A DNA stretch of 43,582 bases from Sphingomonadales bacterium (GTDB lineage Bacteria > Pseudomonadota > Alphaproteobacteria > Sphingomonadales > JAKSBY01): positions 1-43,582 of the forward strand of contig JAKSBY010000290.1 of NCBI GenBank assembly GCA_022360855.1. Direction: 5' to 3'. Positions 17,278 to 25,124 of the stretch are shown piece by piece. Every line of letters starts with the position of its first letter. Position 1 is the first letter of the stretch. Both the position numbers and the translations under genes were made by a program. The notes beneath the pieces were generated by a model. The model was given only the letters and a program-made list of their open reading frames with translations. It was not told the DNA's origin and searched no databases.

Positions 17278-18056
17278 CACACTTCTCCGCCAGAGTTAGG
17301 GGTCTCTGTCTGCTCGTTCGGCGCGAATGGTTGGATTAGCCAGTCGTTTGTTAGGCGCCCGTCTTCGTATGCCGATCTGCCGCAACTTTTTACTTCTTGC
17401 AGTTGCACCGGCAGATTACGTGAGAGGATTCCGTTCAGTCCTGTTGGCCAGAGCCTGAACTCATACGATGAGGAAATTGTTCGATCATCTGCCAGGGAAA
17501 AGATTCTGTAGCCAAGCTTCGTGACTCTTAAAAATGGCCTTTGAATAGTTCGAACATTCTCGATAGCGAAAGCCGAACTGAGTTCATAGGAAACTGATTT
17601 TTTAAGGCAATATTCGAAGGCTTTTTCTGGATGCGATTTGAAATCATCAAATGAGTTTCGTATCTCTTTGTCTCTACAGAATTCACTTTCAGCATCAACT
17701 GAACTATATCTGCTAATATAAGCTGTCTTGTTTGACAGCAGGGAATTCAAATACTCGTAATTTCGTTGATCGGGTAGAACCTCTAACGAAAGAACCTCCA
17801 CAAATCTGACAGCCCCTGATGACAAAACAGTCATGCACCGGAACGTGCACTCAGCTGGCAGATAGTCAAAGACAAGAACGGCGTCGGAACTAACGGAATC
17901 ATAGATGCGATCCCCGCTCTCATTTTTGCATTTGTAGTGGTAGTAAATTTGATTATGCGGATAGTCCCAATTTAGAAGCAGGAATAGCAGGAGAAGGTAT
18001 AACCACAGCCTCTTGCGGCTCCGGGCAGGCATTTCTTGTTTGGTAGGTTCCGCCAT
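17277..18056 (-). CDS. Hypothetical single-pass membrane-anchored protein (259 aa), translationally coupled to the giant RTX gene
   Basis: N-terminal hydrophobic segment LWLYLLLLFLLLNW followed by a Cys-containing extracytoplasmic domain. Its TGA stop overlaps the RTX ATG (TGATG). Confidence 0.75.
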   Translation of the reverse strand: MAEPTKQEMPARSRKRLWLYLLLLFLLLNWDYPHNQIYYHYKCKNESGDRIYDSVSSDAVLVFDYLPAECTFRCMTVLSSGAVRFVEVLSLEVLPDQRNYEYLNSLLSNKTAYISRYSSVDAESEFCRDKEIRNSFDDFKSHPEKAFEYCLKKSVSYELSSAFAIENVRTIQRPFLRVTKLGYRIFSLADDRTISSSYEFRLWPTGLNGILSRNLPVQLQEVKSCGRSAYEDGRLTNDWLIQPFAPNEQTETPNSGGEV

Positions 18057-18133
18057 CGCCTACCGACGCCACCATTTTTGAGTGGATATCTGCGACGAAG
18101 ATGCTGATAAATCGATGTAGGCGTTAACCCTTG

Positions 18134-18151
18134 CCCGCCAAAGCGGCGAAG
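18134..18151. repeat. Small hairpin repeat copy 1, CCCGCCAAAGCGGCGAAG
   Basis: CGCC-AAAGC-GGCG hairpin; a second copy lies at 18270. Confidence 0.5.
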
Positions 18152-18269
18152 GGTGGGCTCTGTGTCTTTCCCCCATGTTTCCCTCTCGTCCCCCAAATTC
18201 AGCTTCCCCGATCTGGCGCCGAGAGTGCCAGGCGGGTTGGGCCGGTTCGTTACCATGGCGGGTGCTTGG

Positions 18270-18287
18270 CCCACCAAAGCGGTGGAG
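18270..18287. repeat. Small hairpin repeat copy 2, CCCACCAAAGCGGTGGAG
   Basis: CCACC-AAAGC-GGTGG hairpin; the G-C to A-T change relative to copy 1 is compensatory. Confidence 0.5.
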
Positions 18288-18339
18288 TGAAGGTTCGAAC
18301 TTCGGGTATGTCAAAGGGCAATTTTGTGGCTTTTTCGTG

Positions 18340-18365
18340 CCGGTCGCGGGCCGGTCCGCGACCGG
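18340..18365. other. Strong 10-bp hairpin (CCGGTCGCGG-gccggt-CCGCGACCGG) in the gap between the acyltransferase and orphan protein genes
   Basis: Perfect inverted repeat read directly. Confidence 0.6.
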
Positions 18366-18643
18366 GTGTGTTTTCGCTATGGTTGTAAAGGCTTAGGTGC
18401 ATTTTCTTCGCCTCTTTCACGCGCCCGATGTGCGCAATTGTCGCGGATTTTTGAGGGGCGATTTGGCGCGACCGTTCAAGAAGCGGAGCCGGACCTGTGG
18501 CGACTCGGAAGTCCAGGCGTGCAGATTCGCACGCGCCGGACTTGGATCGGGGACGGCCTCGGCCGCCACGCGACGCCTCGGCCGGCATCGGCGACTGACT
18601 ATGGGGACAAAGCGCCGAAAGGTGGCGGCGCGGCCGGGGCCGT

Positions 18644-19258
18644 CTAGGCGTCGACGCCTTTCAGGGTCAGGACGTCGCGTTTGCCGGTTGCCGGGTCGGT
18701 CTTGTGGAAGCGGAAGGTCTGGCCCTTGAAGGCGGTCTGCATGAGGTCGGCCAGCATCGCCTCGACCATTTTGTTGTCGGGCGTGGCGAAGGGGGCGATC
18801 AGGTCCACAAGCCACAGATTCCCTTGGGTTTTTCCCGCCTGCGCGCCGTCCGCGCCGCCATCGCCGCCGCCGAGCGTGTCCTGGAGATGGGCGACCCCGA
18901 GGCCGTCGGCGCGCCATTCGTCGGGCCGCAGGCGCCCGGCGCCGGCGTTCAGCTTGGCCTCCGCTTCGGGGCTGAGCCAGGCCCACAGCGCCAGGCCGAC
19001 CGGCGTCGTCTCGCCGTGGAACACGCGGTACTGCTCCAACAGCAAGGGCGGCATGACCAGCCATTCGAGGTCGGCCAGCGCGAAATGCTTATGGGTCGGC
19101 GATTGGGTAAGAAGCCAGACGATCTCGCCCAGCATATGGCTCACCGTCGGCCGCCTTTTGGCCGCCTCGTCGGTCTTTTTCGGGTCGAAGACCGGCGCGT
19201 CGGCCGCGCCCGATGCCGTGGCACCATCGGCGCCGTTTTGTGCTGTTTCTTTCGCCAT
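18644..19258 (-). CDS. RTX toxin-activating lysine acyltransferase (HlyC/RTX-C family)
   Basis: LGEIVWLLTQSPTHKHFALADLEWLVMPPLLLEQYRVFHGETTPVGLALWAWLSPEAEAKL...RPDEWRADG...LWLVDLIAPFA matches the HlyC layout (SSPLHRNW...WxxLSxExExK...W...G...DWIAPFG), with the expected His and Asp present. Confidence 0.88.
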   Translation of the reverse strand: MAKETAQNGADGATASGAADAPVFDPKKTDEAAKRRPTVSHMLGEIVWLLTQSPTHKHFALADLEWLVMPPLLLEQYRVFHGETTPVGLALWAWLSPEAEAKLNAGAGRLRPDEWRADGLGVAHLQDTLGGGDGGADGAQAGKTQGNLWLVDLIAPFATPDNKMVEAMLADLMQTAFKGQTFRFHKTDPATGKRDVLTLKGVDA

Positions 19259-19321
19259 GCCGTGCGACCCCCGTTTGTCGAGCTACCCGTAATTGGTGTG
19301 TGGCGCCCGGCTCGGCGCCGC

Positions 19322-19849
19322 CTAGCGGGCCGCGCCCGGCTCCGAGAACCGCGCCTCGAGGAGCGCGAGCGCCGGACCATAGTCCTGCCGCGCCGCGCGC
19401 TCAAGCCATTTGCGCGCCTTGCGGTCGCTTCGCTTGACCCCGCGGCCCTCCAGATAGAGCCGGCCGAGCGCATATTGCGCGGCGGCCAGCCCGGGGCGGG
19501 CGGGGCCGGTGGTGACCGGGATCACCCGGCCATAGGTCTCGCTGCCGACCGGCGGCGAATAGACATAGGTGGTGCCGCCGACCGTCTCCGCCGCCGCCCG
19601 GTACCAGGCGACGGCGCGGGCCGGGTCGGCGGCGATGCCGTCGCCGGTCTCGTGGGCCCGGGCGAGCTCGTATTGCGCGAGCTTGCTGCCGCCGCAGGCC
19701 TGCGTCTTCAGCTCGGCCAGGGCGCCCTTGTCGCCATGTCCGAGGCAAGCCGCCTGATTGCTCAAGCCCGTTGTACAGGCAGACAGCGCGAGCACGGCAA
19801 ACAGGCAACACACGACCCTGAACCACGAAACCGCATTCCCCGCATTCAT
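19322..19849 (-). CDS. Sel1-like (TPR-type) repeat lipoprotein
   Basis: Signal peptide with lipobox LSAC; AQYELARAHETGDGIAADPARAVAWYRAAAE and AQYALGRLYLEGRGVKRSDRKARKWLERAA Sel1 repeats. Confidence 0.85.
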   Translation of the reverse strand: MNAGNAVSWFRVVCCLFAVLALSACTTGLSNQAACLGHGDKGALAELKTQACGGSKLAQYELARAHETGDGIAADPARAVAWYRAAAETVGGTTYVYSPPVGSETYGRVIPVTTGPARPGLAAAQYALGRLYLEGRGVKRSDRKARKWLERAARQDYGPALALLEARFSEPGAAR

Positions 19850-19851
19850 GT

Positions 19852-21279
19852 CTAGCGCTCCCTCAAAGACTCGTCCTTGTAGCGCAGCAAGGGCGAGAGG
19901 ATGAACTCGATCAGCCGGCGCTTGCCGGTTTTGATCTCGGCGGTTGCGACCATGCCGGGTGCGATGTTCACGTCCTTGTCGTTGACCGCAATCGTAGAGC
20001 GTTCAAGGCTGACACGCGCCTGGTAGACGAGACCGAGCTTCTCGTCGGCGATGGCGTCCTGCGACAAATCCTCGAGCGTGCCGGGGAGCGTGCCGTATTT
20101 GGTGAAGGGGAAGGCCTCGAGCTTGACCTCCACTTCGTCGCCTATATGGACGAAGCCGATGTCCTTGTTCAGCACCTGTGCCTCGACCACCAAATCGCCC
20201 TCGCCGGGCACGATGACCATCAATGGCTCGGCCGGCTGAACGATGCCGCCGATGGTGTGGATGGCGAGCTGCTGCACGGTACCGTCGACCGGTGCAACGA
20301 GCTGCTGCAGCACATTGCGCTGGGCCGCCTTCGTCAGCTCCTGGGTCTGCGCCATCGCTGCGGTCTCGGCCTCCGCCAGTTCCGACAACGCAGTGCCGCG
20401 GAACTCTTGCGTGGTCTGTTCGCTCTGCTGGTCGATGCCGCTGATCGCGGCCGTCATCCGCACGCGCTGCTCGGTCTGGATTTCGAGCTGCTTTTGACTG
20501 TCGATCAGACGTTCCAGCAATTCGAGATACAGGAGCCGGGGCGACAGGCCCTTTTCGGTCAGCTCCTTGCGCGCCGCCACCTGTTCCTCGATCAGCGGCA
20601 GGGTCTTTTTGAGCCGATCGATTTCCTGGTCGACCGCGGCCAGATCGGCCTCCCGCTCGGCGCGCTGCTGGGCAAGCGAGCCCAGGGCCGCCTCATATTC
20701 GCGGATCTGGCTGTCGATCAGGCGCTCTTCCATGGCGACAATCGCCGGGTCGGCGTCGGCAGGTGGGTCGAATGCGTGGGCGCCGGTCTCGACGTAGGCC
20801 AGCAGTGCATTCGCCCTGGCCGACGTCATCCGCGACATCAGGAGTGCCGCCTCGACCTGCGCGACATCGGCGCCGGAAACGGTGGGGTCGAGCTCGATCA
20901 GCACGTCGCCGGCCGCGACACGTTGTCCATCTGTTACTTTGATTGCGCGAACGACGCCGATCTCCAAAGGCTGGATTATCTTGACCCGCTCTTTCGGGAT
21001 GATGCGACCCTGCGCGGTAGCCACCACGTCGACATGTCCGAAATAGGACCACAACATAGCGGCGACGAAAAACGCTATGATCAGCCACAGCGTCGTTCGG
21101 CCGACGGGCGAGGCCGGCTTTTCCAGAATCTCCAACGCTGCCGGCAGAAAGTCGACTTCTTCATATTTCTTGGCGCTCTTACGGCGCTCGGATTCGAGCC
21201 GCCAGGACTCCCGCCAAACGTCCAGGTGGCTGCGCATGCCCTCAAACATGAGCCGTCTGCTTTCGCCAAAGCTCTGCAT
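19852..21279 (-). CDS. Type I secretion periplasmic adaptor, HlyD family (start may be 21249)
   Basis: Single N-terminal TM segment, biotinyl-lipoyl-like halves (VVATAQGRIIPKERVKIIQPLEIGVVRAIKVTDGQRVAAGDVLIELDP), long coiled coil, C-terminal beta barrel VATAEIKTGKRRLIEFILSPLLRYKDESLRER. Confidence 0.93.
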   Translation of the reverse strand: MQSFGESRRLMFEGMRSHLDVWRESWRLESERRKSAKKYEEVDFLPAALEILEKPASPVGRTTLWLIIAFFVAAMLWSYFGHVDVVATAQGRIIPKERVKIIQPLEIGVVRAIKVTDGQRVAAGDVLIELDPTVSGADVAQVEAALLMSRMTSARANALLAYVETGAHAFDPPADADPAIVAMEERLIDSQIREYEAALGSLAQQRAEREADLAAVDQEIDRLKKTLPLIEEQVAARKELTEKGLSPRLLYLELLERLIDSQKQLEIQTEQRVRMTAAISGIDQQSEQTTQEFRGTALSELAEAETAAMAQTQELTKAAQRNVLQQLVAPVDGTVQQLAIHTIGGIVQPAEPLMVIVPGEGDLVVEAQVLNKDIGFVHIGDEVEVKLEAFPFTKYGTLPGTLEDLSQDAIADEKLGLVYQARVSLERSTIAVNDKDVNIAPGMVATAEIKTGKRRLIEFILSPLLRYKDESLRER

Positions 21280-23404
21280 AGCGCCCTTCGGCGGCGATGA
21301 GCTCGTCGTGGGTGCCGTCTTCGGTCAGCATGCCGCGCTCGATCGTCACGATGCGGTGCGCCTGGCGAAGCGCCGACAGCCGGTGCGCGATGATGATCAC
21401 GGTGCGGCCCTGCGCCATCGCCTTCAGATTGTTCTGGATGACCTCCTCGGATTCGGCGTCCAGCGCGCTTGTCGCTTCATCGAAAATCAGGATTCGCGGA
21501 TTGGTGATCAGGGCTCGGGCGATGGCGATACGCTGGCGCTGACCACCGGATAAATTGGCGCCACGCTCGTCGATCTGCGTATCGTATCCTTCTGGCAGTT
21601 GGAGGATAAACTCGTGCGCGCCGGCCAGTTGCGCGGCCGCCATCACCTGCTGCATATCGCGGGTCGGATCGGTCAACGCTATGTTCTCGCGCATCGAGCG
21701 GTTGAACAGGATATTCTCCTGCAGAACTACGCCGACCTGGCGCCGTAGCCACGCAGGATCGACAAGAGCGAGATCGACACCATCGACCAAAACGCGGCCC
21801 GATTCCGGCACATAGAGCCGTTGAACCAGCTTGGCCAATGTCGACTTTCCCGATCCCGAGGGCCCGACGATGCCGAGGATCTGTCCCGGCGGAATCTCAA
21901 GCGACACGCGGCGCAGGACTTCCGGGCCGTCGGTGCTATAGCGAAACGTTACATTGTCAAATTCGATCGCGCCGCCGATCTTGGGGAGGTTGGTGCGGTT
22001 GGGATTGTATTGCGGCTCGGTGGGCGAATTGAGGATGTCGCCCAGTCGCTGCACGGAGATTCGTACCTGCTGAAAATCCTGCCACAGCTGCGCCAGACGC
22101 AATACCGGCTGGCTAACCCGCGACGCCAGCATATTGAAAGCGACAAGCTGGCCAACCGTCAGTTCGCCACTGATGACCAGCTTGGCACCGAAATAGAGAA
22201 TCAGGGCGATCACGACCTTGTTGATGAATTGAACCGATTGAGATCCCACATTGCCCAGCATGTTGGCTCTGAAGCTGGTGCTGACATAGCCGGCGAGTTG
22301 CTGCTCCCAGCGCTGCTGCATCTGCGGCTCAACCGCCATCGCTTTGAGCGTCTCCACGCCCGTTACGCTTTCCACCAGAAACGCCTGGTTCTCGGCGCCG
22401 CGCTGGAATTTCTCATCCAGCCGGGCGCGTAGCGGAGGGGTGATCGCCCAGGAGATCGCAACGTAAAGCGGTAGTGAGATCAATACGATCAGAAGCAACG
22501 TCGGGCTATACAGATACATCACGCCCAAAAAGACGAAGGTGAAGAACAGGTCGATAAAAAGCGTGACCGACGAAGAGGTGAGGAAGTTGCGAATATTCTC
22601 CAGCTCCCGAACCCGGGCAACGGAATCGCCCACCCGGCGGCTTTCGAAGTAGCTCAGCGGAAGCGCCAACAGATGCCGGAAAAGCTTCGCCCCGAGCTCC
22701 ACGTCGACGCGGTTTGTCGTATGCGAGAATACGTAGGTTCTGAGCCCTCCCATCACGACCTCGAACAGAGAAATTGCAATGAGTCCGACAATCATGACAT
22801 CGAGGGTCGTAAGCCCCTGATGCACGAGGACCTTGTCGATCACCACCTGAAAAAACAGCGGTGTCATCAAGGCGAAGAGCTGCAGGAAAAAGGATGCGGC
22901 AAGTACCTCGCCCAGGAGGCCGCGATACTTGACGAGCGCCGGTATGAACCACGTTACGTCGAATTTTCGATCGCCGCCGGCGAGGCGGGAACGCGTTGTC
23001 ACCAATATGACCTGTCCCGTCCACTCGGAGTCGAGCTCCGAGAAAGTCAGTTTTCGCGCTGCGGGTTCGCCGGGGGATTGGATGAGAACGTGGTTGTCGC
23101 CCACCTGACCCAAGATAAAAAACCGCCCGTCGCGCGCCCTGGCGATTGCGGGAAGCGGAAGCTTGCCGAGCCGGTCGGTTCTTGCTCGTGTGATCTTGCT
23201 CCGCGCGCCAAGCTGTTTTGCCAGCCGCATCAGGTCTTCAGGACCGAAAACGGCGTCCCCCTTGCCAAGCTGATGCCTTAGCTGCGCGGGCTCGGCCGGA
23301 ATGCGCAGATATTTGAGAAGGAGCACAAGGCAACTGAGTCCGGAATCCTGCTCCGCTGCGGATTCGTCCCCGGCGTTTGCAGTTCCCCCATCCGACAACG
23401 TCAT
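21242..23404 (-). CDS. Type I secretion ABC transporter, HlyB-like, with C39-like (degenerate peptidase) N-terminal domain
   Basis: Walker A GPSGSGKST, signature LSGGQRQRIAIARAL, Walker B ILIFDEATSALD; N-terminal DSGLSCLVLLLKYLRIPAEPAQLRHQLG with the catalytic Cys position occupied by Ser. Confidence 0.95.
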   Translation of the reverse strand: MTLSDGGTANAGDESAAEQDSGLSCLVLLLKYLRIPAEPAQLRHQLGKGDAVFGPEDLMRLAKQLGARSKITRARTDRLGKLPLPAIARARDGRFFILGQVGDNHVLIQSPGEPAARKLTFSELDSEWTGQVILVTTRSRLAGGDRKFDVTWFIPALVKYRGLLGEVLAASFFLQLFALMTPLFFQVVIDKVLVHQGLTTLDVMIVGLIAISLFEVVMGGLRTYVFSHTTNRVDVELGAKLFRHLLALPLSYFESRRVGDSVARVRELENIRNFLTSSSVTLFIDLFFTFVFLGVMYLYSPTLLLIVLISLPLYVAISWAITPPLRARLDEKFQRGAENQAFLVESVTGVETLKAMAVEPQMQQRWEQQLAGYVSTSFRANMLGNVGSQSVQFINKVVIALILYFGAKLVISGELTVGQLVAFNMLASRVSQPVLRLAQLWQDFQQVRISVQRLGDILNSPTEPQYNPNRTNLPKIGGAIEFDNVTFRYSTDGPEVLRRVSLEIPPGQILGIVGPSGSGKSTLAKLVQRLYVPESGRVLVDGVDLALVDPAWLRRQVGVVLQENILFNRSMRENIALTDPTRDMQQVMAAAQLAGAHEFILQLPEGYDTQIDERGANLSGGQRQRIAIARALITNPRILIFDEATSALDAESEEVIQNNLKAMAQGRTVIIIAHRLSALRQAHRIVTIERGMLTEDGTHDELIAAEGRYAELWRKQTAHV

Positions 23405-23474
23405 TTTTCGTCACACTACTTGTGGTTACAAGCCCCAAAAACCTACGGTTTAAAATCGCGCGGGCAGCTCCAGG

Positions 23475-23516
23475 TGGCCAAATTCACCGCGAGCGGGAGA
23501 GAACTCGATTTGGCCA
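23475..23516. promoter_or_regulatory. 9-bp perfect inverted repeat TGGCCAAAT-N24-ATTTGGCCA upstream of the T1SS genes
   Basis: Direct reading, 70-110 bp upstream of the ABC transporter start codon. Confidence 0.4.
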
Positions 23517-23735
23517 ATCTATTCCAGGACAGAAAGCCCTGATAAACTGCCGCACTGAGGCCTATCTAATTGCTCCTGAAGACAACACAAAGGGAAATTT
23601 TTGTCATTCGAGCATGGCTTGACGAGGATCAGACTATTGATAGGGATCTGTATGAGGCCCTTCGATTGCGAATCTTTATTCGCATCCCAGTTGTATCTTC
23701 CGTTGCCGTTTCGGCGCCGAATCCATTTTCTTGTG

Positions 23736-23990
23736 CTACTTCACGATCAGTCTGGTTCCGCGCAGGGCGCCGTGGGATTCCAGGATGGGGTGGGCGACCG
23801 CGGTCAGATGCTCGATGATGTGCTTGAGATCGCGCACAACGTCGAGATGGATGTCGCTGGTCTCAATAGAAGCGGTCATGCTGGCCTGCAGGCGCTCGAC
23901 ATGATTGGCCACGGTCTGGTGCTCGCGCCCTCGGCGCGGACTTCGCGGGCGCGCTGGGTCATCGCCTTGGTCTGCGAGGGTCGGACGTTT
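23736..23990 (-). pseudogene. C-terminal remnant of a Na/Pi-cotransporter family protein (PhoU-like tail), with a frameshift
   Basis: Minus-strand reading ...VANHVERLQASMTASIETSDIHLDVVRDLKHIIEHLTAVAHPILESHGALRGTRLIVK*, preceded in another frame by KAMTQRAREVRAEG. No upstream symporter body. Confidence 0.6.
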
Positions 23991-24218
23991 TGAACGCGTC
24001 TTGAAAAAAGCGTCATGGATGATTCTCTTAACAACAGTGCAGAGCGCCGGCGGCCGGACAAGCCGTCGCCATCTCCGCCGAAGCGATGAAAGTGAGTGCT
24101 CAATATGAGCGGCGCGGGATCACGAAAAAAGCCGGAAATGCCGACGGGTATGTGGGAGAAACAGACATATCTCAGCAGCCTGCAATGGCCCGGGCCTTAT
24201 CCGCGCCACAAGCGGCGG

Positions 24219-25124
24219 CTAGCTCGTATCTCTGAGAAGAGAGATGCCCTTCAGGAATGCCTTATCCGCCTCGACCGAGACGGCCTGCACATTTTGTTCG
24301 CCGAGCGCTGCGACGTAGCGGTGGGTCAGCGCTTCGTTGCCGACAAGGATGACATCGTCGACCGTTCCGAGAGCTGCCGTAACGGCCATTATCTCGCGGC
24401 CGATCAGCATGCCCGAAAGGTAGGATGCGCGCGAAAGGCAGTGCAGGTCGTCCAGCAGCACGCTGGCGCGGATGGAGAACAGCTTGTTGAGCAACCCTGC
24501 TTTCGAGCGTCCAGCCTCGGTCCCCTGCATAAAGCTCGTCTGGTCGAACTTTTCGTCCTCGATAAGCGAGGAGATGGAGCTTTCCCTGCGGATCAGCGCG
24601 AAAATCTCCCCGGTCATGAACGTTGTCAGCGAGGCGATGGCGCCTGTTTCGACAATGCACCACTTGCTGTGCGTGCCGGGCAGACAAACAAGGGCCGTAT
24701 CCAGGCCGAGAGCGGCCAGTGCTCCGAAGACCTGCACCTCCTCGCCCCGCATCACGTCCAGACCGCCGAACATGTTGGGGCCGCTGACGCCGGGTACGAT
24801 GCGGATAGTGAGCTCGCCGTCATTGTCGATCGTCACCGGGTTATGCGCCAAGCTATCGGCCGAGACCGGACACGGCATATAGTCCGTCTCCTGCCATCCG
24901 TTGCGGCTCCCGATCATGCCGCTCATGATGATCGGCATGGTCCCATGCTCTGCGAGCCACCGGCCGCAATTGGCTTCGAGGACTTGGAGAAACGACTTGT
25001 TTCCCGTCATCAGGACGCCGTCATCGGTACTGATGCGCGCCAGCGACGTGCCCTCGTCACCTATCAGGAACGCCCGGAAGGCACTGGAACCCCAATCGAT
25101 GGCGATGAAAGAGGCCATCGTCAT
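24219..25124 (-). CDS. dgoK: 2-dehydro-3-deoxygalactonokinase
   Basis: FIAIDWGSSAFRAFLIGDEG..., SGMIGSRNGWQETDYMPCP, VCLPGTHSKWCIVETGAI, TFMTGEIFALI are DgoK-family signatures. ATG at 25124 overlaps the upstream TGA. Confidence 0.92.
   Translation of the reverse strand: MTMASFIAIDWGSSAFRAFLIGDEGTSLARISTDDGVLMTGNKSFLQVLEANCGRWLAEHGTMPIIMSGMIGSRNGWQETDYMPCPVSADSLAHNPVTIDNDGELTIRIVPGVSGPNMFGGLDVMRGEEVQVFGALAALGLDTALVCLPGTHSKWCIVETGAIASLTTFMTGEIFALIRRESSISSLIEDEKFDQTSFMQGTEAGRSKAGLLNKLFSIRASVLLDDLHCLSRASYLSGMLIGREIMAVTAALGTVDDVILVGNEALTHRYVAALGEQNVQAVSVEADKAFLKGISLLRDTS

Noticed and set aside
18060-18314. 84-aa and 101-aa minus-strand ORFs in the acyltransferase-orphan gap
   Set aside because: They are generated by the hairpin-repeat sequence (HRFGG/RRFGG) and lack convincing coding features.
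18704-19855. 383-aa plus-strand ORF over the acyltransferase and Sel1 genes
   Set aside because: Antisense to two well-supported minus-strand genes; no recognisable motifs.
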